A stretch of 64,000 nucleotides of DNA from Miscanthus floridulus (taxonomy: Eukaryota; Streptophyta; Magnoliopsida; Poales; Poaceae), in the NCBI RefSeq assembly GCF_019320115.1, contig NC_089593.1, positions 16,024,789 to 16,088,788 of the forward strand. The letters run 5' to 3'. How positions within the stretch are numbered: position 1 is the first letter of the stretch; every line of letters begins with the position of its first letter. Under the pieces are notes generated by a model that was not told the origin of the DNA, did not search any database, and worked only from the letters and a program-made list of their open reading frames with translations. A program made the position numbers and the translations under genes. This document shows positions 47,362 through 57,576 of this stretch, one piece after another.

Positions 47362-49531
47362 TCATCTCGGCCACTGCGATTGTGGTGAAGGCCCAGATGC
47401 ATCATTCGTAGGTGCATGAGGTGGATTATTCGAACCACCGTCAGATGGAGACTGCACAAAGGAGAAAAGATTGCATGTGAGACAAAATTATTTTGATAGC
47501 TAATCTAGGACGATAGAGGCCATACAAGCAAAGCACAAGCGAAATTAAAAAACTTTGATACTCACAGGAGTAGCTGCAGCTGCAGGACGCGGAGGCGGAG
47601 GTGGAACCAACAGCCCAGGTGGCAGAGACAAGCCCATACGTTGCCCAAGCCCTTGTAGGAAATCCGTAATATCCATCAGCCTCTACGCCTGGGCCTGCCG
47701 CTCGGCCCGCTCGGCCTCCAACTGGGCCCCCAGCTCCTGACGTTCCTTCATTTCTTGTTCCAGCCGGGCCTGCAATATTTCACTCCAATGTTTCAGTAAT
47801 GCAAAGCTAATTAAGGTGTGTAAAGATCAATGTATGACGAGTAAAATAGGAATAACCTCGAGTGCGTCGACCCGGTGCTGTGCAGCGGTCGGCCGTGTGC
47901 GAATGGCCGGGCTCTCGCTCGTGCTCCGTGCTTGGATCTGGGAGAGAGAGGGAGTAGAGGCCGTGTCGATGACGCCGTCGCCAAGCCAGAACCACCCATG
48001 CTTCTTGCCTTGCCCCGCCCTCATGACGGCCTCTCCATCGAAGTCCTAGGTGCTCGGATTGTGGTCTGCCCCATGGAGCAACCTCGCCACCTCAGTGTAC
48101 TCACTGATGCGGGAGTGGACGCTCGGGTTCGTGTATGCCTCGGGCGGGTCCTCCAGGTTGACGGAGACGTTGGACGTCGCCTTACCCTTGTGGGCCATAC
48201 ACCATGCCTAGAAGTCCAAGCAAGCCTGGCCACTATGTGATGCCGACTGCGAGAAAGACAGCACGATGATTAGAAATCAGATAGAACTGAGCGTGACAAT
48301 AGATAAATCAATTCGCGTACCCATGCTTGTTTGTATCCGGCGAGGTTGCGGCTGCCTTGATGGTGTGCTGGACCTTGCATCAGTAAATGACGGTCCCGGG
48401 CATCCCTGTGCATCTTGAGGTACTCCTCCGTGAACCACCTGTCCACCATCATCGCCCAGCACTCGGGATACGCTTGGCACCACCAGGGAATCACCTACAC
48501 GTCATCAAGTATTGGACATATAAGAAGATCAAATTAAACCAACTTAATCTTAAATTGAATCAATATTGATGTTCTTCATTTACCTCAAGGTACTGCTCCC
48601 GGGTCAGCTACATCTCTCTTGCATCTTTCTTGGTTTTCCTCTCTCCAAGCTTCGACCCGTAGTAGGTTACGATAGCCTAGATGCGCGCCTCGTGATGCAT
48701 GTCGGTGATGAGTTTTTTACAGGCTTTGGTAGTCGCCTGCTCCGCCCTGGCCTCAAATCCCTCCTCGCATCTGTAATAAGTCTGCATACAAAAGCGATGT
48801 ATCGATTCATTATTTCAAGAAAAGTCTAATGAATGCGACGTATTGAGCAATGTTGTGTAAGGGAGACTTACCCAAAACTCTGCCTTCACCCGCGCCGCCT
48901 TGTTGGGGTACTCCGCATCGGAGGCGACAACATAGTGGTCAAACGAGTAGGCCGGGTCCGTCTTCGATGCGTACATGACAATGCCAGGGAAGTGCTGCCT
49001 GCACAGAAGACCCAGGATGCCGTTGACTAGCCGTGCGCTACCACCCGACACAACCACCCAGTTCCTGCACAAGTAATTAAGAAAAATTATTAGTTTTTTC
49101 ATCATATCATATGAAGTAGTGGTGATAACATATATAGTTACTTACTTTTGTCCTTCGGGGTGAATCACTAGGCGTTGGTGAGGAAGCGAAACCTGTGGGA
49201 GGCTCGTGGGACCTCACAAGTAGACACTTGAAGAGGAGTTGGAGGAAGCGGAACCCATGCCTGCCGCCTCCCCCCCCCCCTCCTCCTCCTCCACCTCCTC
49301 CTCCTCCTCCTCCGTCTGCCGAACCAACTCCTCGTCTAACTCATCCATGGGCGCCACCTCCTCCTGCGGCTGGCGGTCCTCCTCATGTGGCGTGGGAGGA
49401 GACAGCCCCCTCCTGCGGCTAGCGGTCCTCCTCCTCCTGTTCAATCCCTCTGCCGCCCCCTCCACCCCCTCCTGCGACCGGCGTGGTCTTTGGTAAATCG
49501 AGTTCACAGACCTATGACGGTCGTCCGCCAT
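47362..49531 (-). pseudogene. CACTA second gene (TNPA-like / Transposase_24), 7 exons, five nonsense codons
   Basis: Exons on the minus strand with GT-AG borders: 49146-49531, 48872-49064, 48584-48781, 48321-48494, 47857-48246, 47566-47769 and 47362-47451. The first exon encodes an acidic Glu-run region (starting MADDRHRSVNSIYQRP). Exon 2 has NWVVVSGGSARLVNGILGLL. Exon 5 carries the Transposase_24 signature RISEYTEVARLLHGADHNP, then GKKHGWFWLGDGVIDT. Exon 6 is a coiled coil rich in Glu/Ala/Gln. Stops within exons: TGA in exon 1 (49214-49216), TAG in exon 3, two TAG in exon 5 and one TAG in exon 6. Splicing and frame are otherwise preserved. Proteins of this type bind subterminal repeats in better-studied CACTA elements. 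Confidence 0.75.
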
Positions 49532-49692
49532 CTTTGTTCAATCACCTGCAATAAAAAAGAAAAACAAGACGTAATTAGAAATAGGTGCAAAAATAAACAA
49601 AACATAATTACAAAAAACATAGTATTACATGTATTAGAAATATATGAAAAAATGAACAAAACATAATTACAAAAAACATAATATTACATGTA

Positions 49693-50802
49693 TTAGAAAT
49701 AATCTTCATGATTGAAATTAGCTGGATCATAAGTCTCATCATCACTATTAACATTGTCCAACTCATCAAAGACGGGCCAACATGTGTATGGGGCAGCCAT
49801 CATTCCATAAGGATTGAACCCATCTGTTGCCAATGCGACACGTACATTACGAGCCTCATCTGCTTTGTCACGATGTTTGTCATTAAAGCGGATCCAAGCT
49901 TCACCATCGGATGGATGTACCATCTTGTCAGGATTGTACCGTTTGCCATTTTTGTGCCATGTCATCTGTTTCGCGGATTCCTCGGTCATGTATAGCCGTT
50001 GAATCCTCGGTAGGAATGGAAGGTACCGTAGGATTTTCATGGGGATCGTAAGTTGCCTCTTCTGGCCATCATCAGAGTCTACCTCCAGGTACCTGGAGGA
50101 TTTACACTTTGGATAGAACTTTGCATGCTCGTGTTCTTTCCTAAATAGGAGGCATCCTTTCGAACAAGCATGTATCTGCTCATACGGCATCTTAAGTGCT
50201 CGAAGGAGTTTCTGTGACTCGTACATGCTCTTCGGCAGAATGTGGCCCTCCGGAAGCAAGGTGCCAATCACGGCCAACATCTTATCAAAGTCAGGTCGAC
50301 TTAAGTTTAACTCAGACTTCAACCCCATTAAGCGTCCAATGGCATCCAGTTGAGACACCGTTGACCGATCATGAAGGGGTTTCTGTGCCGAGTCCATCAT
50401 ATCGTAGAACGCCTGTGCGGCTGCTTCCATCTCCTCCTTCTCACGTCCCTCATCGAACTGTCCTTGGTGAAAGTCATCTAACATGTCTGCTACCCCGGCA
50501 TCAGCATCAAAAGCCTCCACTCGTGGTCTCACCACCTCCTCTCTCATACGATGGGCTTCACCATGGTGGACCCACCAGGTGTAGTCCGGCGTAAATCCAT
50601 TCTTCACAAGATGTTTACCCATTTCCACCTTGTTTACCCTTCTCCTATTTCCACATTTGCTGTAGGGACACAAAACTAGGCAATGTCCTTTAGCAGCGTT
50701 GCCAAATGCACTGTTCAAGAAAGCATCGGTCTTGTTCATCCATTCCGTGGTGTAATCACTCTGACTTCTCCAGCCCGTGTACATCCACTGACGGTCATCC
50801 AT
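49693..50802 (-). CDS. CACTA transposase (TNPD/TNP2), internally deleted but open, 369 aa
   Basis: One uninterrupted frame from ATG at 50802. Residues 1-82 form the Transpos_assoc domain (C41, C45, C50 with H79/H80 as likely metal ligands; CPYSKCGNRR). Residues 85-185 are an acidic/helical linker. Residues from about 200 begin the TNP2 transposase domain (KGCLLFRKEHEHAKFYPKCK) and run to ATDGFNPYGMMAAPYTCWPV at about 325-344, which probably includes the first catalytic Asp. There the sequence jumps to a short acidic tail (FDELDNVNSDDETYD). Complete proteins of this type are about 900-1,100 residues long, so most of the catalytic core is missing. The second gene starts only 160 bp downstream. 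The frame is intact where the neighbour has five stops. The product could bind DNA without cutting, but that is an inference. Confidence 0.75.
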   Translation of the reverse strand: MDDRQWMYTGWRSQSDYTTEWMNKTDAFLNSAFGNAAKGHCLVLCPYSKCGNRRRVNKVEMGKHLVKNGFTPDYTWWVHHGEAHRMREEVVRPRVEAFDADAGVADMLDDFHQGQFDEGREKEEMEAAAQAFYDMMDSAQKPLHDRSTVSQLDAIGRLMGLKSELNLSRPDFDKMLAVIGTLLPEGHILPKSMYESQKLLRALKMPYEQIHACSKGCLLFRKEHEHAKFYPKCKSSRYLEVDSDDGQKRQLTIPMKILRYLPFLPRIQRLYMTEESAKQMTWHKNGKRYNPDKMVHPSDGEAWIRFNDKHRDKADEARNVRVALATDGFNPYGMMAAPYTCWPVFDELDNVNSDDETYDPANFNHEDYF

Positions 50803-50895
50803 CCTCTAACATATGTATCGGCGAGTAATGTAACCATCAATTGCATCTACATGGTGTTCCTACTGTCTAATAGGTGAGGATAGGTCCTAATCCCA

Positions 50896-51096
50896 CCCGC
50901 AGATGCGTAGATGAGGTTAGTTTCCATGCTCTACTCCTATCCGAGACAAAATTTCAGCAGCACCTCCCCGCTGTTCTCCAGATACACGTCCTGCCAAAGA
51001 AGAGTGTGTATCCGGAGAATAACAGGGAGGTGATGCCGAAACTCTATCTCGGACTACAGCAGAACATGGAAACTAACCCATCTACGCATCCGCGGG
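50896..51096. repeat. Inverted repeat, 92-bp arms, just upstream of the transposase ORF
   Basis: 50896-50987 and 51006-51096 are reverse complements with roughly a dozen mismatches and an 18-bp loop. Shared words are GGTTAGTTTCCATG / CATGGAAACTAACC and CACCTCCC / GGGAGGTG. It would lie in the promoter or 5' UTR of the transposase. Confidence 0.8.
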
Positions 51097-51532
51097 CTGT
51101 CCAAAAAGCGTGGACAATCCAAAATAGATACGGTCATAGATATGCAAAGATCTGCATACCTCCAACCGTATCTCTTTCGAATGGGAGACGCCTAACTGGG
51201 TTACGCGATCTACGACAATGATACGAAAAGAGGGGTTATACCTAGGGTGGCGACGGAGTTAGGCTAGCGGGGCCGTGGCGGGTCGGTGCAGTGGCGAGAC
51301 GACGCGGTACAGGCAGACCGACACAATGGCGAGAACTCCGACTCAACTCTGACGGGCTCTTCTCTACAAAAATAGAACAAAATACTGTCATTTACAAAAA
51401 AATTCGGCAGAACCTCCCCTGCACGGTGAGGTTTCCAAAACCTGCAAAAAACAACGGCACGATGGCTGACAAGCATATATGGCTCAATAGAAGCCATGTA
51501 GTTTGGATATCAATCCATGCAGAAGAATATAT

Positions 51533-51762
51533 CCAAGTAGTACCACTACTTGTACTACTACTTTCACTATTGCTACCACTACTACCATTGGTTCTTCTAC
51601 TACTACCACTATTGCTACAACTACTACCATTAGTTGTACTACTACTACTACCACTACTTCTACTACTACTACCACTAATTCTACTACTAATACTACCACT
51701 AGTTGTACTAATACTACCACTAGTACAACTAATACTACTACAACTACCACTACCTCGACAAT
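51533..51762. repeat. CTA/ACT-triplet minisatellite
   Basis: About 230 bp of imperfect trinucleotides (ACTACTACCACT, ATTGCTACCACT, AGTTGTACTACT). Frames across it encode runs of Thr, Leu or Val and are not genes. Confidence 0.9.
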
Positions 51763-51789
51763 AATAAGTGAGAAGGCATACCTGACGGG

Positions 51790-52325
51790 CTATGGGGTAG
51801 GGGCAGGCGGCGTCAGGATCGGGCAGAGTCGGGGACGGGGTCGAGCACGGATGGTGTCAGGGCGGGTGGTCCACGGGGCGCGGCCGGGGGCAGGGCAAGG
51901 CCGGAAAAAAGGCGCGACCGGGGCGCAGGGCCGGCCGGGGTCAGGGCGGCGCGGCCGGGGAAAGGGCCAGCCGGGGGCACGGCGTGGCCTGGCGCGCGGG
52001 CAGCGGGCGGCGCGGCTGGGGGAAGGGCCGGTCGGGGGCACGGCACGGCCGATGGCAGGGCACGACGGCAGCGGGCGGCGCGGCCGGGGGCAGGGCCGGC
52101 CGAGGGCACGGCGCGTGGGCAGCCGAGCGCGTGGGCAGCGAGGGCAAGGCGGCGTGGGCGGCCGGGCGCGCGGGCACGCGGGCGCGCGGGCGGCGCGGGC
52201 GCAGGGCGCGCGGGTGTGCAGGCGCGCGGGTAGCGCGGCGGCCGGGTGGCGCGGGCGCGCGGGCGGCCGGTGGCGGCGCGGGCGAGCGGGACGGTGTTGG
52301 GCGCGGGGTGGCTGGCTGTGACTGC
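51790..52325. repeat. Very GC-rich degenerate repeat array
   Basis: Roughly 80% G+C by eye. Built from words such as GGGCACGGC, GGCCGGGGGCAGGGC, GCGCGGGCGGC. Long frames on both strands (up to 272 codons, Arg/Gly/Ala or Pro/Ala-rich) stay open only because stop codons are rare in such DNA. Confidence 0.85.
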
Positions 52326-52355
52326 CCGGCCGGTCAAAAACCGCTAAGTCCGCGG

Positions 52356-54004
52356 CTTTGCCGAGTGCCGGATCAGGGAGGCACTCGGCAAAGATTTGTT
52401 TTTTTGTTTTTAATTTCTTTGCCGAGTGCCCCAGATCTGGCACTCGGCAAAGATTTAATTTTTTTTAAAATTCTTTGCCGAGCGTCTCAGATCTGGCGCT
52501 CGGCAAAGAAAATTTTTTTATTTTTAAAATACTTTGCCGAGTGCCCCTGCACGGCACTGGGCAAAGATTTTTTTTATTATTTCTTTGCCGAGTGCTCCTG
52601 TAGATGCACTCGGCAAAGAGGAATTTTTAAAAAAAAATTAAAACATTCTTTGCCGAGTGCCTGATGGTTGGCACTCGGCAAAGACACCCTTTGCCGAGTG
52701 CCATGCCCCGGCACTCGGCAAAGTTTTTTTGTTTTTGGCCTCCAATTTTTTTGTGCAACCTTTTTAAAGCACCAGGAACTTCTAGTTACAATTTGGGGAT
52801 TTTTTGTGGCTTTTTGTTATATTTAGTTACTTTATTTCGTTTACTTGAATTTTTCCGGAAATTAGAAATTTGAACTGCACGTGGTACGAATAATGGAGTT
52901 TAATGATTCAAAAATTGATAGTCATATTAGTGAGTGTTGTGAGAGGCCGTATCCAGGTACGGACCCGAAATTTCGGACATTTTGTTCACGAAACATGTCC
53001 GCGAAATTGCGTGTGAAGTGTTTATAAATTCTATAAAAAGCAAACGAAGTCCAAAAATCATGAAACTTGTTGAGATGTCGTGATATCATATGTGGAGGCT
53101 ATGATAAAAATTTCAGAAGATTTCGTGCACGTTGTCACGTACGATGCTTACAAACCAGGACATCTCCACATGTTTCATGATTTTCTGAAATTTTCTGACA
53201 ACGTGACAACGTGCATGAAATCTTCTAAAATTTTATCATAGCCTCCACATATGATATCACGACATCTCAACAAGTTTCATGATTTTCGGACTTCGTTTGC
53301 TTTTTATAAAATTTATAAACACTTCACACGCAATTTCGCGGACATGTTTCGTGAACAAAATGTCCAAAATTTCGGGTCCGTTCCTGGATACGGCCTCTCA
53401 CAACACTCACTAACATGACTATCAATTTTTGAATCATTAAACTCCATTATTCGTACCACGTGCAGTTCAAATTTCTAATTTCCAGAAAAATTTAAGTAAA
53501 CAAAATAAAGTAACTAAATATAACAAAAAGCCACAAAAAATCCCCAAATTGTAACTAGGAGTTCCTGGTGCTTTAAAAAGGCTGCACAAAAAAATTGGAG
53601 GCCAAAAACAAAAAAAACAAAAAAACTTTGCCGAGTGCCGGGGCATGGCACTCGGCAAAGGGTGTCTTTGCCGAGTGCCAACCATCAGGCACTCGGCAAA
53701 GAATGTTTAATTTTTTTAAAAAAATTTCCTCTTTGCCGAGTGCATCCACAGGAGCACTCGACAAAGAAATAATAAAAAAAAAATAAATCTTTGCCGAGTG
53801 CCGTCCAGGGGGCACTCGGCAAAGTATTTTAAAAATAAAAAAATTTTCTTTGCCGAGCGCCAGATCTGAGACGCTCGGCAAAGAATTTTAAAAAAAAAAT
53901 TTAAATCTTTGCCGAGTGCCAGATCTGGGGCACTCGACAAAGAAATTAAAAACAAAAAAAAACAAATCTTTGCCGAGTGCCTAATCGCAGGCGCTCGGCA
54001 AAGA
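52356..54004. repeat. 1.65-kb palindrome inside the CACTA element
   Basis: Left arm from about 52356 to 53140 and right arm from about 53190 to 54004 are reverse complements around a 50-bp centre. Each arm holds about seven CACTCGGCAAAG stem-loops outside and 450 bp of unique sequence inside (GTGGTACGAATAATGGAG / CTCCATTATTCGTACCAC; GAGGCCGTATCCAGG / CCTGGATACGGCCTC). By eye agreement is above 90% in the inner part and lower in the A/T runs. This is an inverted duplication of the 5' subterminal region of the element. Confidence 0.9.
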
Positions 54005-54229
54005 AGGCCGTGACAGGACGCCGTTTCACGGGCAGCCTATGCCGAGTGTAGAGATTTTGCCGAGAGTCTGGCACTCGGCAAAGAAGTCCTTTGCCGAGTG
54101 CCCGTGTTTGCCGAGTTGCCGGCACTCGGCAAAGATTTCTTTGCCGAGTGCAAGGTCTTTGCCGAGTGCCCGATTTTTAACACTCGGCAAAGAATTTTGC
54201 ACTCGGCAAAGTCTCTGTTTCCAGTAGTG
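54005..54229. repeat. CACTA subterminal repeats and right terminus
   Basis: About ten more GCCGAGTG/CACTCGGC words outside the palindrome, then the terminus TTTCCAGTAGTG ending at 54229. Confidence 0.85.
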
Positions 54230-54583
54230 GGTGCATAGAATGCCACCAACTTTTAATCCTTTCAGATAAAGATCATTTGGCCATTTTATCCTCACATCAA
54301 GTTATGGTAGTCCCTGAGTTTTATCACAAAGGCAGAATGAAATGGCAATTGAGGTAGTTAGCCTAAAGAAAATAGGGGATCGTAATGCAATCAATAAGCA
54401 GCAAACATGACTACACTGAAGTATAACCTAACCTTGGCACGGCATAGCTCCTTGATAGCTTCGGTTATAGAAAGGCAGACCATATATTGCATAAGGGGCA
54501 ACTTCCGTGCATCCACAGCATCTGTGATGTGAAAGAGAACATGAGACAGCCTGGTGGCGATTCCCATGCATTCTTTGAACGGC
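54230..54583 (-). pseudogene. HCS: HCS exon 3 and first part of exon 4
   Basis: Exon 3 (54433-54583) reads RSKNAWESPPGCLMFSFTSQ, then two additional bases shift the frame before ARKLPLMQYMVCLSITEAIK. Exon 4 begins at 54313 with GLP, a TAA where the family has Glu, then LDVRIKWPNDLYLKGLKVGG and ILCT up to the CACTA insertion. Acceptor CAG and donor GT sites are kept. Confidence 0.85.
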
Positions 54584-54873
54584 CTGCACGATTCATGAGC
54601 AAAGATTAAATTTGTTACCTCTCAATAGCACATAGTGCGTACTATAATTATGTGATTAGAAAGATAAAGAAAAAAATGAAATGTTATGTATGATAATGTG
54701 TTAAACCAATGAATTTCAATTGCCACAAGAAAGTAGGATCAATTAAAACAGTTATTTTGATAAAGAGGTGTCACACTACAGTCAGATTCTACTTGTATTG
54801 ACTATTGACTAAGACTGGATTTTTCAAGCAATTGATCTTAAAGATTACGCAACATTCAACAGATAGTTTCATC

Positions 54874-57310
54874 ACTTTCATTGATGATGAACCCTAGCCC
54901 CTGGCGGGTCCCACCTCACCGCCGGCGGCGGCGCCCGCTGCCTCCTCGGCACTAGCACCCACCTCCGCCTCCACCTCCCCTCCCCCTCCCCCTCCCTCTC
55001 CCACATCCCACCCGCGAGCCACCTCCACCTTGCCCGACGCGGCATCCCCCCATCGCCGGCACCGCTACCGCCACTGCCAGCGAAGACGGCCGCACTGGTA
55101 GAGGCTAGCTACTCCGCTTCCCCTGGATCGCGGGCTACTTTGGCCTCAACCCGTCGTGCCTCCCCTGTTCCCGCGTCGACCGGATCTTCGTCCAAAGAGT
55201 CCATGGAGTCCGGCGGCTCTGAAGATCCTGGTGGGACCTCCACCAAGCTGCCTCCCCTGGCGGCCGCAACCAACGCCGTCCTAGAGCAGGCTGCAAGGTC
55301 GCTCTCCCCCTTCGACACCCCTTAGGCACCTTCCTCTCCGGTAGTCGCAGGCCCGTCCACCTAGGCTGGATAGGATATGCTGCCCTTCTCCGAATCCGAA
55401 GCATCGTCTGATACTCTGATGAGTCGCTCGAGCCATCCCCTGTCGTGGACAACGGCAGGGGCAAGGCTATCTTGGCCACAAGCCATAGGATGCACCGTTC
55501 CTGCGCATGTGGCAATGGGTCCGGGTTCATGGCGGATGCCCGACGCACCCCTCCGTAGCGCGGTGACAATAGGTTGGGGTTCATGGCGGATGCTCATCGC
55601 TCCCCTCCACCACGCGACGACATTTGGGTGGGGCCTATGGCTGACGCTCATTGTCGTCCTCCGCCGCGCAGTCGTGTTGAGGTGCACCCGCCCCCACTCG
55701 TTCCACGGCACAAGATTCCCGTTCATGCCACCATGTCCCCTGGCCTGGTGCACGTGTCGACGCTGAAGGCTTCACACTCGTTGAGAGCCGTCGTCGCTGG
55801 CACTGTCGGCCCCGCGCCTCGCGCCCACGTCCGGTCCCGCCGTTCCTGGTCGGCCTATGCTTCAACTGTCTGGCTGGGGACCATGTCGCTGCTGATTGCC
55901 ACTTCCCGTCCTACTGCCTGCTCTGCAGACACACGGGCCACCATGCATAGGAGTGCAAGCGTGGCCGTTCTTCTTCACGCAATGTCGCTAGGGCAAGAGA
56001 AGCGTCGTGACACCACCTTCGGCTCTAGGACTAGCGCCGGCTGCCACCGCCGCCTAGCACAGCTAAGCCTGGACGCCACCCGACGTCGTCTTCTTCAACA
56101 TCGTCGCAGCACCCACCTCCAGCCACTCCGCCGCCGTCCCCTCCGCTGGGTCACTGGGGTCCCACCGTCGTCGTCGGGTCCTTCCCATGCCCGGCCCAAC
56201 CAGGGGGCAGTCCATGGTCATGTGGCACATGCAAGTGGGTCCAACTGCTGACAGTGGAGACTCATCACCATCCCACGTCAGAGCCTGTGTCGCATACCTC
56301 CCAGGCATCTGAGGCCTCCCTGCAGTTTGAATTTTAAATCCTAGCAATGCCTGCGGGCTGCACCTTTTGAGCCGGAGATGTCACAGCAAAGTGCGCCTGC
56401 GCAGTCGTCTTGGGCAGCCGATGTGGTCGCTGAGGAGCATGACCACACGACGAGGACAAACGTCTCACCCGTTCATCTTGGAGACGTGGTCCCTGATGTG
56501 CCAGCAAGCCTAGAGATTGTGACTCCTCTGGACATCGCTGGGGACTATGTGGACACTTCTCTGGTGTCGCCACGCGTCCAGGTGGTAACAGAGGGAAGCG
56601 GGTGCATGGTTGGGCCTCCTTCTTGCAATGGACCGCCGACTGGGCCGCTTCCACCCGCTCAGTCTCCTGTTAATGAGGTATCATCTCAAGACAACACGAC
56701 TGGTGCCGGTAATCCTTCAGTCTAGCCCAACTCAGTCCAAGACTTCATTGCTAGTCTAAAGCTACCGCTCGACAAGCCGCTGGTCCAGTCGCCGCCGCGC
56801 CTTCGCGTCTCGCGCGTGCCTGTCGAAAGTCTCGTGCTGCGGCACAGTGACAGACTCGTAGCCAAGTCCGTCTAATGTGGACCAAACCCGGAGAAGCAGG
56901 CCAAGCGGGTAATGCTCACCAAATGGCGGCCCTCGGCGAGCGCTCCGTGGTCTTCGCCAGCGACGCCTGACGCGTCCATCACGACTCGATTCCACGAGAC
57001 ATTCCAAGAGCCGTTGTCTTCCTCCAATTGCGCAGCCATGCGTGAGCTCTTCCCCTTGGCTGGTGCTCGCAAGAGGCAGGCGCCGCAGCAGGCGTCTTAA
57101 GCATGGGTTCCCTCAACGTCGCAAGCTCTTCGGTCGCACATTTAGTCTCTTAGTTAGTTACAACAGCGTGCGTTCCACCGTCTAACGGTGCCTTGTGTTC
57201 ATGTTCAACCCATCTGTCATGGCACCTCGCCATGATATGATGTTGGATGTATAAATCTTCTAAACTTCTTTTTAATGAAACATTTGCTATGCACGTTCTC
57301 AAAAAAAAAA
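54874..57310 (+). mobile_element. LINE-like retroposon carrying only an ORF1, in HCS intron 2
   Basis: The block ends in an A-run (57300-57310) and is flanked on both sides by AGTTTCATC (54865-54873 and 57311-57319), a 9-bp target duplication typical of target-primed integration. Inside is a GC-rich plus-strand gene remnant with zinc knuckles, then a 200-bp 3' tail. No endonuclease or reverse transcriptase is present. It is therefore either a LINE lacking ORF2 or a non-autonomous relative. Orientation is opposite to HCS. Confidence 0.65.
54895..57100 (+). pseudogene. LINE ORF1-like nucleic-acid-binding protein, degenerate
   Basis: At 55859-55965 one frame encodes two adjacent CCHC knuckles: CFNCLAGDHVAADC and then CLLCRHTGHHA, a TAG, and EC. 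This double-knuckle layout matches plant L1-type ORF1 proteins. The C-terminal block near 56770-57097 (RHSDRLVAKS ... KQAKRVMLTKW ... MRELFPLAGARK) also resembles the conserved end of such proteins, which here stops at TAA 57098. Several frame changes and stops in between make it a pseudogene. Upstream (55140-55330) the Pro/Ser-rich start is uncertain. Confidence 0.55.
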
Positions 57311-57416
57311 AGTTTCATCGATGATTATCAGAAATACAAGAATGCATCAATCTCGTCTGAAATAAAACTCGAGAGCTTTGTAACCAAAGTTGCAAATTCA
57401 TCAGGACTAAAACACT

Positions 57417-57541
57417 GCCCGTTCGCTTCGTTGAAAAAACAAGCCGAAACACTGTTCCAGCTGATTTGTGGTGAGAGAAAAATGTTGTTCCGACTGAAAA
57501 AAAAACTGAAAAGTATGAATTAGAAGACAAGCGAACAGGGC
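57417..57541. mobile_element. 125-bp MITE in HCS intron 2
   Basis: Left end GCCCGTTCGCTTCGTTG; reverse complement of the right end GCCCTGTTCGCTTGTC. The core includes CCAGCTGATTTGTGGTGAGAG. A very similar GTTCGGCTGG...TTTCAGCTTATTCTCTCTCAC stretch lies near 63702-63745. This is a common grass MITE type; TSD not resolved. Confidence 0.55.
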
Positions 57542-57576
57542 CTAACAGCAACAAGCAAGCCCCTAATCATGCGGAC

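Larger units (their letters stand above)
46382..54229 (-). mobile_element. Complete-ended CACTA element, 7,848 bp, TSD GGT
   Basis: Left end CACTACTGGATTCAGG; the right end read backwards is CACTACTGGAAACAGAG. GGT flanks both sides (46379-46381 and 54230-54232), the 3-bp target duplication expected for CACTA elements. Both ends carry arrays of CTTTGCCGAGTG / CACTCGGCAAAG. Two genes read on the minus strand: a transposase (TNP2 type) with its core deleted and a 7-exon second gene. Upstream of the transposase come a 92-bp inverted repeat, a CTA-triplet array, a GC-rich array and a 1.65-kb palindrome. It lies in exon 4 of HCS in the same orientation. It lacks a complete transposase, so any movement would need help from another copy. 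Confidence 0.92.

Noticed and set aside
51503..52321. 272-codon open frame (Thr-rich, then Arg/Gly/Ala-rich) and the overlapping 217-codon Pro/Ala-rich frame on the other strand
   Set aside because: Both lie on the CTA-triplet and GC-rich repeat arrays, where stop codons are rare by composition. No domain is recognisable.
55377..56251. Long open frames in the GC-rich LINE-like block (129 and 225 codons)
   Set aside because: The zinc knuckles lie in a different frame at 55859-55965; these frames are shadows of the broken ORF1.
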